Source: Promicromonospora sp049532985 (GTDB lineage: Bacteria; Actinomycetota; Actinomycetes; Actinomycetales; Cellulomonadaceae). From it: DNA of 64,000 nt. The notes under the pieces are model-generated. The model did no database searches. It worked only from the letters and a program-made list of their open reading frames with translations, and had not been told where the DNA came from. The stretch is taken from assembly GCF_049532985.1 (NCBI RefSeq), contig NZ_CP186693.1, positions 868,001-932,000 on the forward strand, given 5' to 3'. A program made the position numbers and the translations under genes. Positions 25,449-34,154 of the stretch are shown in pieces. The stretch's first letter is position 1; each line of letters opens with the position of its first letter.

Positions 25449-26399
25449 TCAGTCGGTGTCCGACTCGTCGGCGCGCAGCAGGCGCATCTGCAGGAAGGTG
25501 ATGGCGATGAGCATCGCGAACAGCGCGAGCGACATCGTCGCGGCGTAGCCGAACTCGAACTGGCCGAACGCCTTGTCGTAGATGTAGAGCTGCAGCACGT
25601 TGGAGGCGCGCGCGGGGCCGCCCTGCGTGGTCACGGCGACGATGTCGAAGACCTGGAACGAGCCGATCACGGTCAGCACCAGCACCATCGCCAGCACCGG
25701 CCGCAGGAGGGGCAGGGTGAGGCGCCGGAACATCTGCACCTCGGTGGCGCCGTCGATGCGGCCCGCCTCGTAGATGGACGGCGGGATGGTCTGCAGGCCG
25801 GCGAACACGATGATCGCGTTGTAGCCCATGCCCTTCCAGACGCTGATCAGCGCGATCGTCGGGATGGCCCACTTGCTGGAGCCCAGGAAGAACACGGGGT
25901 CGAGACCGAGCTGGCGGATCGCGATGTTCACGATGCCGAGCTGGGCGTCGAGCATCCACGACCAGGTGGTCGCCGCGACCACGCCCGAGATGAGGAACGG
26001 CAGGATGATGACGCCGCGCAGCAGGGTGGACGCCGTCAGCCGGTGCAGCACCACCGCCGTCGTCACCGACAGGGCCATCCCGATCACCACGGACAGCACG
26101 ACGAAGTACGCCGTGACGCCGAGCGAGTGCCAGAAGACCTCGTCGGCGACGAGGCGCCGCAGGTTGTCCAGGCCGGTCCACTGCGGCGGGGTGAGCACGC
26201 GGAAGTCGGTGAAGCTCAGGTAGATGCCCCGCAGCGTCGGGTAGGCGGCGAACACCAGGAAGCCCACGACGGCGGGTGCGACCAGCACCCAGGCCAGGCG
26301 TGCGTCGCCCCGGTGCGCGGGTGATCCCCCGTGCCGTACCGAGCCTGTGTCCCGCGTCGCGCGGCGTCCGCGTGACGGGGTTGTCGTGGAGATCGCCAT
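25449..26399 (-). CDS. Sugar ABC transporter permease (MalF/LacF type)
   Basis: 316-aa inner-membrane permease. First span near residues 32-52 (LAWVLVAPAVVGFLVFAAY), EAA loop YEAGRIDGATEVQMFRRLTLPLL at about 210-232, and six spans in total. Of two nearby ATGs, 26399 is preferred because GAGG lies at workable spacing; 26408 has the purines almost touching. First gene of the five-gene leftward operon read from the promoter at 26457-26486. Confidence 0.88.
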   Translation of the reverse strand: MAISTTTPSRGRRATRDTGSVRHGGSPAHRGDARLAWVLVAPAVVGFLVFAAYPTLRGIYLSFTDFRVLTPPQWTGLDNLRRLVADEVFWHSLGVTAYFVVLSVVIGMALSVTTAVVLHRLTASTLLRGVIILPFLISGVVAATTWSWMLDAQLGIVNIAIRQLGLDPVFFLGSSKWAIPTIALISVWKGMGYNAIIVFAGLQTIPPSIYEAGRIDGATEVQMFRRLTLPLLRPVLAMVLVLTVIGSFQVFDIVAVTTQGGPARASNVLQLYIYDKAFGQFEFGYAATMSLALFAMLIAITFLQMRLLRADESDTD

Positions 26400-26456
26400 C
26401 GGCCTCATCCCTCGTCGTCGAGCTGCAAGGAGGCAGACACCTCGCTTGCCGCCGAC

Positions 26457-26486
26457 AGCGTAGAGCGACTAAGTTTCCACTGTCAA
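26457..26486 (-). promoter_or_regulatory. Promoter of the sugar ABC/esterase/GH95 operon with shared box
   Basis: On the minus strand: TTGACA (26481-26486), 18 bp, TACGCT (26457-26462). The sequence CTTGACAGTGGAAAC around the -35 recurs as CTTGACAATGGAAAT upstream of the beta-mannosidase gene (31396-31410), so both promoters probably share a repressor that overlaps the -35. Confidence 0.7.
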
Positions 26487-26510
26487 GAAAGTCGATCCGG
26501 GGTGGTGAAG

Positions 26511-28688
26511 ATGTCTGCTGGTGATGGATACGCGGTGCTGCGTGCGGCTGGGGTGTCGCTCGTGCTCGACCTGGAGGGCGAGATGCCCCAGGTGCTGCAC
26601 TGGGGCGCGGACCTCGGCGACGTGGGTCCCGACGGCGTCGCCGCGCTGCGGGAGTCCGGTGTGCCGGCGCGGGTGGCCAACTCGCCGGAGACGCCCCGCG
26701 TGCTCACGCTGCTGCCCGTCGAGCGCGACTCCTGGTCGGGGTTTCCCGGCATCGAGGGGCACCGCGGCGGCACGGCGACGACGCCCCGCCCGGTGCTGAG
26801 CGGCGCGACCGTCGAGGTGCCGGACGACGGCGTCGGCGGCACCGTGCGGCTGGACGTGCGCGAGCCGATCGCGGACCTCGCCCTCGCGGCCGAGCTCGAG
26901 CTGGAGCCGACCGGGGTGCTGCGCGTGCGGTGGTCGGTCACGGCGCAGGGGTCCGGCACGTACGACCTGTCGCACGTCACGGCGCTCCTGCCGGTGCCTG
27001 CCCGTGCGACGCAGGTGCTGGACTTCAGCGGGCGCTGGAGCCGGGAGCGCGCACCGCAGCGCCTGCCGCTCGTGGACGGCGCCCACGTGCGCGAGGTGCG
27101 CCGGGGCAAGCCCGGCCTCGACTCGCCCTACCTGCTGGTGGCGGGCACGCCGGGCTTCGCGCACCGCGCGGGTGAGGTGTGGGCCGCGCACGTGGCCTGG
27201 AGCGGCGACCAGCGGTGGATCGCGCAGCGGCTGCCCGAGGGTGCCGGTGTGCACGGCGCGGTGATCGGCGGCGGCGACCTGCCGCGGCCCGGCGAGGTGC
27301 GGCTGGGTCCCGGCGAGCGGTACGAGGCGCCCGACGTGCTCTTCGCCTGGTCGGACGCCGGGCTCGACGGCCTCGCCGACCGGTTCCACCGCCGCGCGCG
27401 CACGCGCCGTCCCCGCTCCACCCCGCAGCCCCTGGTGCTCAACACGTGGGAGGCCGTCTACTTCGACCACGACCTCGGGCGGCTGGGCGAGCTCGTGGAC
27501 CGCGCGGCCCGCGTGGGTGTCGAGCGGATCGTGCTCGACGACGGCTGGTTCCGCGGCCGCCGTGACGACACGGCGGGGCTCGGCGACTGGCAGATCGAGG
27601 CGGACGTCTGGCCCGACGGGCTCGACCCGTTCGTGGAGCGCGTGCACGCCGCGGGCATGGAGTTCGGGCTGTGGTTCGAGCCCGAGATGGTCAACCTCGA
27701 CTCCGACCTGGCGCGGCTGCACCCGGAGTGGCTGCTGGCGCCGTCGGCGGGCGTGGGGGCGAGCTTCCGCAACCAGTACGTGCTCGACGTCGCGCACCCC
27801 GACGCGTACGCGTACCTCGTCGAGTCGATCTCGAAGCTCGTGGAGCGCTACGACATCGCGTACATCAAGTGGGACCACAACCGCGAGCTGCACGAGGCGG
27901 TGGTCCGCGGCGGCGCCGACGGCGACCGTCCGGGGGTGCGGCGGCAGACGCTCGCGCTGTACGCCCTGCTCGACGAGCTGCGTGAGCGGCACCCGACGCT
28001 GGAGATCGAGAGCTGCGCGTCGGGTGGCGGGCGCATCGACCTGGGCATCCTGGAGCGCACCGACCGGGTCTGGACGTCGGACTGCAACGACCCCGTGGAG
28101 CGCCAGCAGATCCAGCGCTGGAGCGAGCTGCTGCTGCCGCCCGAGCTGCTCGGGTCGCACGTCGGCGCGGCGCGGGCGCACACCACGAACCGCGTCACCG
28201 ACCTGTCGTTCCGGCTCGTGACGGCGGCGTTCGCGGCACCGGGCATCGAGTGGGACATCACCGGCTGCACCGACGAGGAGATGGCGCAGCTCGCGTCCTG
28301 GGCGACGTTCGTGACCTCCCGGCGGCCCCTGCTGCACTGGGGAGTGCGGGTGCACGCCGACCTGGCCGACGACCAGACGCTGCTGCACGGCACCGTCGCC
28401 CAGGACGGCGCGCAGGCGCTGTTCGCCTGGGTGCGGCTGGCGAGCTCGGCGGGTCCCCAGGCGGCCCGCGTGCCGTTCCCGGGGCTGGACCGCGACCGGG
28501 ACTACGTGGTGCGCGTACCGGACGCCTTCGGTCCGGCCGCGGTGCACGGCCAGGAGCCCGCCTGGCTCGCGCGTGCTCGGAGCACGGAGGGCTTCCGGGT
28601 GCCCGGAGCGATCCTGGCGGGCGCGGGTCTGCCCCTCCCGGTGCTCCACCCGGCCTCGGCGCTGGTCCTGGAGCTCACCTCGGTGTGA
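26511..28688 (+). CDS. GH36 alpha-galactosidase
   Basis: About 725-aa cytoplasmic retaining alpha-galactosidase of the bacterial GH36 (AgaA/RafA) type; it releases terminal alpha-1,6-galactose from raffinose-family or galactomanno-oligosaccharides. N-terminal beta-supersandwich, then the TIM barrel with LDDGWFRGRR, FGLWFEPEMVN, nucleophile Asp455 in IKWDHNR and acid/base Asp524 in TSDCNDPVERQQIQRW. ATG at 26511 is preferred; in-frame GTGs at 26502 and 26505 would add up to three residues. Divergent from the ABC operon, sharing a ~110-bp control region with it. A 14-bp hairpin terminates it. Confidence 0.93.
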   Translation: MSAGDGYAVLRAAGVSLVLDLEGEMPQVLHWGADLGDVGPDGVAALRESGVPARVANSPETPRVLTLLPVERDSWSGFPGIEGHRGGTATTPRPVLSGATVEVPDDGVGGTVRLDVREPIADLALAAELELEPTGVLRVRWSVTAQGSGTYDLSHVTALLPVPARATQVLDFSGRWSRERAPQRLPLVDGAHVREVRRGKPGLDSPYLLVAGTPGFAHRAGEVWAAHVAWSGDQRWIAQRLPEGAGVHGAVIGGGDLPRPGEVRLGPGERYEAPDVLFAWSDAGLDGLADRFHRRARTRRPRSTPQPLVLNTWEAVYFDHDLGRLGELVDRAARVGVERIVLDDGWFRGRRDDTAGLGDWQIEADVWPDGLDPFVERVHAAGMEFGLWFEPEMVNLDSDLARLHPEWLLAPSAGVGASFRNQYVLDVAHPDAYAYLVESISKLVERYDIAYIKWDHNRELHEAVVRGGADGDRPGVRRQTLALYALLDELRERHPTLEIESCASGGGRIDLGILERTDRVWTSDCNDPVERQQIQRWSELLLPPELLGSHVGAARAHTTNRVTDLSFRLVTAAFAAPGIEWDITGCTDEEMAQLASWATFVTSRRPLLHWGVRVHADLADDQTLLHGTVAQDGAQALFAWVRLASSAGPQAARVPFPGLDRDRDYVVRVPDAFGPAAVHGQEPAWLARARSTEGFRVPGAILAGAGLPLPVLHPASALVLELTSV

Positions 28689-28699
28689 CCCCCGCGCGT

Positions 28700-28734
28700 C
28701 AGACGCTCAGGTCGGCAGGTGACCTGAGCGTCTG
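28700..28734. terminator. Bidirectional terminator hairpin
   Basis: Perfect 14-bp inverted repeat, CAGACGCTCAGGTC (28700-28713) and GACCTGAGCGTCTG (28721-28734), loop GGCAGGT, in the 61-bp gap between the convergent GH36 and GH27 genes. Confidence 0.8.
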
Positions 28735-28749
28735 GCACGCGGTCGCTGG

Positions 28750-31242
28750 TCAGCGGGTGTAGCGGAAGCCGTCCGTGCGCATCGGTGCGTCCGAGCCGTT
28801 CAGCACCACGACGCGGTGCTCGCCGCGGCGCAGGCCCGCGACCGAGTACAGCTCCTGCTGCGTGCGGCGGGTCGCGGTGCGGGTGTCGACCGTCTCGGCG
28901 AGCACCCCGTCCACGTAGACGTGGACCGGTCCCTGGTCCGGCGCCGTCGGCGCGACCCAGGTCACGCCGGTGCCCGTGAACGTCAGGTCGGTCCACGCCG
29001 CGCCCTGCGCCGTGTGCACGTCGTCCGCGGCGTCGCCGCGGAACCCGAAGGTCAGGGCGGTGTCGCCCGCCGGCAGCGCCGTCAGGAAGCCGGCCGACAG
29101 CACGACGGCCGAGCCGTCCACGGTGTAGTCGGCACCGCGCTCCAGGACGGTGTCGCCGTACCGGATCCCGGTGAGCTCGCCCGGGTCGCGCGCGAGCTCG
29201 ACGCGGGTCGCCTCCGCCCCGTCGTCGGGTACCACGATCGCGTTCGGCGTCACCAGGTTCTCCTGCTCGACGTCGATCCGGTCCAGCAGCATGAACCGGC
29301 CGCTCTTCTTCTCGACGCGCAGCGTGTGCTCGCCGTCCGCCAGGTCGCTCGCCGACCACACCGCCTGCTGGCTCTCGCGGGGGGTCCCGGCGGGCAGCGA
29401 GGCGTCCACCGTGGCCACGGGCTCGCCGTCGAGGAAGACCGCCACCTCGCCCTGGGACTCGTCACGCTCGGTCACGTACGTCACGCCGGTGCCGCGGAAG
29501 GTCAGCTCGAACGCGTCGCCGTCCTTCTCGGTCCAGTGCACGTCGTCCTCGTGGTCGCCGAGCCCGCGGCCGGTGCTGTGGCTCCAGCTCCCGGAGTAGC
29601 TGATCTCGGCCGCGTCGTCGTTGAGCCGGGTCACGCGGGCGTCGGTGTCGCCGGGTGCGGGCGGCTCGTCGCCGTCCGCCACGACCGTGACGGCGAGGTC
29701 CTGCGACGTCGCCGCCACCTCCTGGTTGCCGTTGCGCTGCCAGTCGCCGCCGTAGCCCACCTGGAGCACGTCGTCGTTGACGGCCGACGTCGCGGCCCCG
29801 GCGGGCGTGACCCGCAGCAGCCGCACGCCGTGGGGCGGCACGTCGGTCGCGGTGAAGCCGTCCGTGAACCGGCCGAGGTTCTTGCGGGCCCACAGGTCGC
29901 GCACCTGGTGCCGGCCGTCGGTCAGCCCCAGGTCCGTCCAGTCCGCCGTGACGTCGGCGTCGGTCGAGCCCAGGTTGAACAGCCCCACGACGTACGACCC
30001 GTCGTCCTGCAGCGAGTACCAGACCTGCCGCTTGCCCGTGGTCGAGACGGGGTGGGCGGGGATCGCGGCCTGGTTGACGGCGATGACCTCCTCGTTGGTG
30101 AGCAGGCCGAGCCCGAACGCGTCGAGCCGGGTCAGGTCGTTGCCCGTGTACATCGGGGCCGCGGAGATGGCCCACAGCGTGGTCGCCGTGCGGCGCTCGT
30201 CCTGCGTCAGGCCGTCCATGCGGCCGTTGCCCACGTTGAGCGAGTCGAGGTCGCCGAAGCCGCCCGGCCCGGTGCTGCGCCACCACTGCTCGGCCTTGGG
30301 GAACAGGCGCGCGATGTTGGGCCAGGTGGTCAGTGCCTCGTTCTCGCAGTAGCACTCGACGTCCCAGTCGAGGCGCCAGCCGTCGGCCTTCTCCTTCCAG
30401 TAGTCCGCGTAGCGGGGGTCGAGCGCCCAGGACAGCTCGAACCAGATGCCGCGGCTGTGCAGCGCGTCGGACCATGCCGCGACGTCGCGCCGCGCGTCGA
30501 GCGACAGGTCGCCGATGCCGGAGCCCGGCGTCACGCTGTCGAACTTGACGAAGTCCACGCCCCACTCGTCCAGCAGCGCACCGACGGAGTCGATGTACTT
30601 CGTGGTGCACGGGTCGTCGAAGTCGAGCGCCCAGCCGATGCCCCAGTAGTCCGCCTTGGTGAGCGGCTGCTTGACGATGTCGCCGGTGCTGCAGCCCGGC
30701 GCGTTCCAGACGGGCAGGTCGGCCTCGTAGACCTCGGGCCCGATGCCGGGGATGAAGTACAGCCCGAACTTCTGGCCGTTGTCGTGCACGTGGTCGATCA
30801 CGGCCTGGAGGCCGTCGGGGTACAGCGACGTGCTGGGCGTGGGGCGGCCGTACTCGTCCACGCCGTCGTTCCAGCCCGCGTCCACGTTGATGTGGTCGTA
30901 CCCGAAGGGCTGCAGCTTCTCGTGCATCGCGTCGGACTGGGCCACGAGCTGGTCGGCGGTGATCCACCGGCCGTCGCCGCTGTAGACCTGCATGCTGAAG
31001 CTGCTCCAGCCCAGGTACGGCGCGGTGGCGAGGTCGCCGGGCTCCACGCGCGGGACGGCGGGCGGCGGCGTGGGCGGTGCCGCGGGGTCGGTGCCCGCGG
31101 TGGTGAGCGCGGTGGTGAGCGCGGCGGGTGCCTGCGGCGCCGCGACACCGGCGGTCGCGACGGCGGCGCTGCCGGTGGTCGCGAGGCCGAGGGCGGCGAG
31201 CCCGCACAGCGCCTGCCGGAGCAGGCGTCGGGAGCGTGTCAT
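28750..31242 (-). CDS. Secreted GH27 alpha-galactosidase with C-terminal accessory domains
   Basis: 830-aa exported glycosidase. Signal peptide about residues 1-35. The GH27 barrel (about 72-500) begins APYLGWSSFSMQ; INVDAGWND and VKFDSVTPG (nucleophile Asp235) are characteristic, as is the AISAAPMYTGNDL segment. After it come two galactose-binding-like sandwich domains (each ending with a GEHTLRVEKKSGR- or GEHRVVVLNGSD-type strand) flanking an X2-like immunoglobulin module (VTPNAIVVPDDGAEATRVELARD...). GH27 also holds beta-L-arabinopyranosidases and N-acetylgalactosaminidases, so alpha-galactosidase is the most likely, not certain, activity. It would strip side chains outside the cell before import. 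ATG 31242 has AAGGAG upstream; the longer frame to 31335 lacks signal-peptide logic. Confidence 0.85.
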   Translation of the reverse strand: MTRSRRLLRQALCGLAALGLATTGSAAVATAGVAAPQAPAALTTALTTAGTDPAAPPTPPPAVPRVEPGDLATAPYLGWSSFSMQVYSGDGRWITADQLVAQSDAMHEKLQPFGYDHINVDAGWNDGVDEYGRPTPSTSLYPDGLQAVIDHVHDNGQKFGLYFIPGIGPEVYEADLPVWNAPGCSTGDIVKQPLTKADYWGIGWALDFDDPCTTKYIDSVGALLDEWGVDFVKFDSVTPGSGIGDLSLDARRDVAAWSDALHSRGIWFELSWALDPRYADYWKEKADGWRLDWDVECYCENEALTTWPNIARLFPKAEQWWRSTGPGGFGDLDSLNVGNGRMDGLTQDERRTATTLWAISAAPMYTGNDLTRLDAFGLGLLTNEEVIAVNQAAIPAHPVSTTGKRQVWYSLQDDGSYVVGLFNLGSTDADVTADWTDLGLTDGRHQVRDLWARKNLGRFTDGFTATDVPPHGVRLLRVTPAGAATSAVNDDVLQVGYGGDWQRNGNQEVAATSQDLAVTVVADGDEPPAPGDTDARVTRLNDDAAEISYSGSWSHSTGRGLGDHEDDVHWTEKDGDAFELTFRGTGVTYVTERDESQGEVAVFLDGEPVATVDASLPAGTPRESQQAVWSASDLADGEHTLRVEKKSGRFMLLDRIDVEQENLVTPNAIVVPDDGAEATRVELARDPGELTGIRYGDTVLERGADYTVDGSAVVLSAGFLTALPAGDTALTFGFRGDAADDVHTAQGAAWTDLTFTGTGVTWVAPTAPDQGPVHVYVDGVLAETVDTRTATRRTQQELYSVAGLRRGEHRVVVLNGSDAPMRTDGFRYTR

Positions 31243-31334
31243 GGAGGTGCACTCCTTCGGTCGAGGATGCGCGGTGGCGTCGTGCGGAACGGCACTGTTC
31301 CACGGCGCGGGATGCGCCAGGTCGGCGCCCGTCA

Positions 31335-31355
31335 TTATTTGACGCGCTCAAATAA
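31335..31355. promoter_or_regulatory. ROK-type operator palindrome
   Basis: TTATTTGA (31335-31342), CGCGC, TCAAATAA (31348-31355): a perfect 8-bp inverted repeat in an otherwise GC-rich gap. The TTATTT...AAATAA form resembles NagC/Mlc-class ROK sites. It lies 93 bp before the GH27 start, near a possible minus-strand -10, and 113 bp before the beta-mannosidase start. Confidence 0.7.
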
Positions 31356-31393
31356 CCACAGGTCGGGCGCGAGCGCAAGGGTCGGTGAGGTAG

Positions 31394-31420
31394 TTGCTTG
31401 ACAATGGAAATAAATTCGTG
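31394..31420 (+). promoter_or_regulatory. Promoter box upstream of beta-mannosidase, shared with the ABC operon
   Basis: TTGACA at 31398-31403 followed by ATGGAAATAAATTCG. Fifteen of the 17 bases from CTTGACA through the GGAAA block match the minus-strand sequence at 26476-26490 or differ by single changes. A -35 is clear; no convincing -10 at 17-18 bp was found, so the start point is uncertain. Confidence 0.55.
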
Positions 31421-31467
31421 GAGCGTTCGACGCGCTCCACCCGCCCCGAGACCCCTGGTGACCTCCC

Positions 31468-33930
31468 ATGCTCAAGCACACAGCCGTGCCCGGACCCTGG
31501 ACCCTGCACGCCGAGACACCTGCGCCGGACGCCGACGCCGGCGTCCTCGCCCACCTGCCCGTCACCGCGACGGTTCCCGGCACCGTCCACACCGACCTCC
31601 TGGCCGCGGGGCTGATCGACGACCCGTACCTGGACCGCAACGAGCTCCTGACCCCCTGGATCGGGCGCTCGCGCTGGCGGTACGAGACGACGCTGCCCGA
31701 GCCGTCGTCCGCCGAGCGCACCGACCTCGTGCTCGACGGGCTGGACACGCTCGCCACGGTGACCGTGGGCGGCGTCGAGCGGCTGCGGACCCGGAACATG
31801 TTCCGTTCCTACCGGGTGCCGCTGGACCCGGCGGACGGCGCCGGCCTCGCGGTGACCTTCGACTCGCCCTGGGAGCCGTTCGACGATCTGGACGACGAGG
31901 AGCGGCGCGCGTTCGACTCGCCGTCGGCCCACATCCGCAAGATGGCCTGCAACTTCGGCTGGGACTGGGGCCCCACGCTGGTCACGGCCGGCCTCTGGCG
32001 CCCGGTGCGCATCGAGTCGTGGTCGGTCGCACGCCTCGCCGAGACCCGCGTGGAGGTGCGCGCCGAGCAGGACGCCGCCGGCTGGCGCGGCGTCGTCGAG
32101 GTGGGTGTCGAGCTGGAACGGACGACCACGGCGCACGACGTCGGGCTGGTGGTGCGGGTCGCCGGCCGTGCGGTCGACGTGGTGGTGCCCGCGGCGCAGG
32201 CGGCGGCGCAGGTGACCGTCGAGGTGCCCCTCGGGGAGGGCGACCTGTGGTGGCCGCGCGGCTCGGGCGACCAGCCGCTCCACGACGTCGAGGTGCGGCT
32301 GACCGACCGGGAGACGGGTGAGCCCCTCGACGCGGCGGACCGGCGCGTCGGCTTCCGCTCCGTCGAGGTGCGCCGCGAGCCGGACGCGGACGGGGAGTCG
32401 TTCGCGTTCGTCGTCAACGGCCGCCCCGTCGCGGCGCTCGGCTTCAACTGGATCCCGGACGACTGCTTCCCGCACCGCGTCACGCACGACGACGTCGCCG
32501 CCCGCCTGCGCGATGCCGCCGAGGCGAACGCCAACATCCTGCGCGTGTGGGGCGGCGGCCTGTACGAGTCCGACGACTTCTATGCGCAGTGCGACGAGCT
32601 CGGCTTCCTGGTCTGGCAGGACTTCGCCTTCGCGTGCGCGCCGTACCCGGAGCACGAGTGGATGCTGGCGGAGGTCGAGGCGGAGGCGCGCGAGAACGTG
32701 GCGCGGCTGATGTCGCACCCCTCGCTGGTGATCTGGAACGGCAACAACGAGAACTGGCTCGGCTGGGACGACTGGGGCTGGAAGGAGCGCCTCGGCGACC
32801 GGCCCTGGGGCGAGCGGTACTACCTGGAGGTGCTGCCGCGCGTCGTGGCCGAGGTGAGCCCGCACGCCTTCTACTGGCCCGGCAGCCCGTACTCCGGCAC
32901 CCCGGAGGTGTACTCCAACGACCGCTCGCGCGGCGTGGTGCACCTGTGGGACGGCTGGAACGAGCAGGGCTACCAGGTCTTCCTGGAGGACCGGGCGCGG
33001 TTCGTCTCCGAGTTCGGCTGGCAGGGACCGCCCGCCTGGCGCACCCTCACCGACGCCGTGCACGACGACCCGCTGACGCCGTCGTCCGAGGGCGTGCTGC
33101 ACCACCAGAAGGCGGTGGACGGCTCGCTCAAGCTGTCGCGCGGCCTGGCCCCGTACCTCGACGAGCCCACGGACATGACGGACTGGCACTGGGCGATGCA
33201 GCTCAACCAGGCGCGCGCCCTGACCTTCGCGATCGAGCACTTCCGCTCGCTGCGACCGGTGAACATGGGCTCGATCGTGTGGCAGCTCAACGACTGCTGG
33301 CCGGTCGCCTCCTGGGCGGTGGTCGACTCGGCCGGGCGCCGCCGCCCGGCGTGGTTCGCGGTGCGCGCCGCGTTCGCGCCCCGGCTCGCCACCATCCAGC
33401 CGCGGGCCGGCGGCCTCGCGCTCGTCCTGGTGAACGACACCGGCCGGCCCTGGTCGGGCTCCGCGACGGTGCGCCGCCGCGGGCTGGACGGCCGGGTGCT
33501 GGCCGAGCAGTCCGTCACGTTCGAGGCCGGGTCCGTGGCGAGCGCGACCGTGCCGCTCGACCCCGCCCTGAGCAGCCCGGGCGACCCGGCCGCCGAGCTC
33601 CTGGTGGCCGACGTCGACGGCGCGGCCCGGGCGTGGCGGTACTTCGCGGTGGACCGTGACCTGGCCTACCCCGCCCCCCGGCTCGACGTCACGACGGCCG
33701 CGCCGGCCGGCGGCGACGTCGACGTGACGGTCACGACCGATGCGTTCGTGCGCGACCTGACGGTCCACGCCGACCGGCTCGGCGCGGCGGCGTCGGCGAG
33801 CGACGCGCTGGTCACGCTGCTGCCGGGGGAGTCGATGACCTTCCGCGTCGCGGGCGGCGACCCCGGGGTCGTGGCCGGGCTCCGCGGCCAGGCGCCGGTC
33901 GTGCGGCACGCGGGGGACCTGGTGGGCTAG
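31468..33930 (+). CDS. GH2 beta-mannosidase
   Basis: 820-aa cytoplasmic retaining exo-beta-mannosidase; removes terminal beta-1,4-mannose from manno-oligosaccharides or N-glycan cores. N-terminal jelly-roll contains VPGTVHTDLLAAGLIDDPY and IRKMACNFGWDWGPTLVTAG, specific to beta-mannosidases within GH2. Catalytic acid/base Glu428 in WNGNNEN and nucleophile Glu515 in SEFGWQGPP are both intact. No signal peptide. With the two alpha-galactosidases and the importer it completes galactomanno-oligosaccharide breakdown. Start ATG follows a GTGACCTCCC leader with weak ribosome-binding potential. Confidence 0.93.
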   Translation: MLKHTAVPGPWTLHAETPAPDADAGVLAHLPVTATVPGTVHTDLLAAGLIDDPYLDRNELLTPWIGRSRWRYETTLPEPSSAERTDLVLDGLDTLATVTVGGVERLRTRNMFRSYRVPLDPADGAGLAVTFDSPWEPFDDLDDEERRAFDSPSAHIRKMACNFGWDWGPTLVTAGLWRPVRIESWSVARLAETRVEVRAEQDAAGWRGVVEVGVELERTTTAHDVGLVVRVAGRAVDVVVPAAQAAAQVTVEVPLGEGDLWWPRGSGDQPLHDVEVRLTDRETGEPLDAADRRVGFRSVEVRREPDADGESFAFVVNGRPVAALGFNWIPDDCFPHRVTHDDVAARLRDAAEANANILRVWGGGLYESDDFYAQCDELGFLVWQDFAFACAPYPEHEWMLAEVEAEARENVARLMSHPSLVIWNGNNENWLGWDDWGWKERLGDRPWGERYYLEVLPRVVAEVSPHAFYWPGSPYSGTPEVYSNDRSRGVVHLWDGWNEQGYQVFLEDRARFVSEFGWQGPPAWRTLTDAVHDDPLTPSSEGVLHHQKAVDGSLKLSRGLAPYLDEPTDMTDWHWAMQLNQARALTFAIEHFRSLRPVNMGSIVWQLNDCWPVASWAVVDSAGRRRPAWFAVRAAFAPRLATIQPRAGGLALVLVNDTGRPWSGSATVRRRGLDGRVLAEQSVTFEAGSVASATVPLDPALSSPGDPAAELLVADVDGAARAWRYFAVDRDLAYPAPRLDVTTAAPAGGDVDVTVTTDAFVRDLTVHADRLGAAASASDALVTLLPGESMTFRVAGGDPGVVAGLRGQAPVVRHAGDLVG

Positions 33931-33954
33931 CCCCGGCGCGAGCCTGCGCGGTGC

Positions 33955-34128
33955 CTACGCGCCGCCGACGGTCCTGGTCAGGGGCGTCGGCGGCGCGTCA
34001 GCGCGGTGCTGGAGGTCCACGCGGTGCGTGCCGCAGGTGGCGCAGCGCACGTAGACCACGTGGCCCACGGAGGTCGCGTGCCGGGAGCCGGTGGTCCAGG
34101 AGTGCTCGTGCGGCATGGTCGTCGTCAT
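33955..34128 (-). CDS. Small CxxC zinc-ribbon-like protein
   Basis: A 57-aa protein with EHSWTTGSRHATSVGHVVYVRCATCGTHRVDLQ; the single CATC pair plus upstream histidines could hold a metal. Similar short proteins occur across actinobacteria without assigned function. Divergent from the CGNR gene with only 26 bp between starts, so the two promoters overlap. ATG 34128 is chosen; GTG 34137 and ATG 34116 are alternatives. Confidence 0.55.
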   Translation of the reverse strand: MTTTMPHEHSWTTGSRHATSVGHVVYVRCATCGTHRVDLQHRADAPPTPLTRTVGGA

Positions 34129-34154
34129 GCCGCCCACGATGCTGTAATGGCCTT

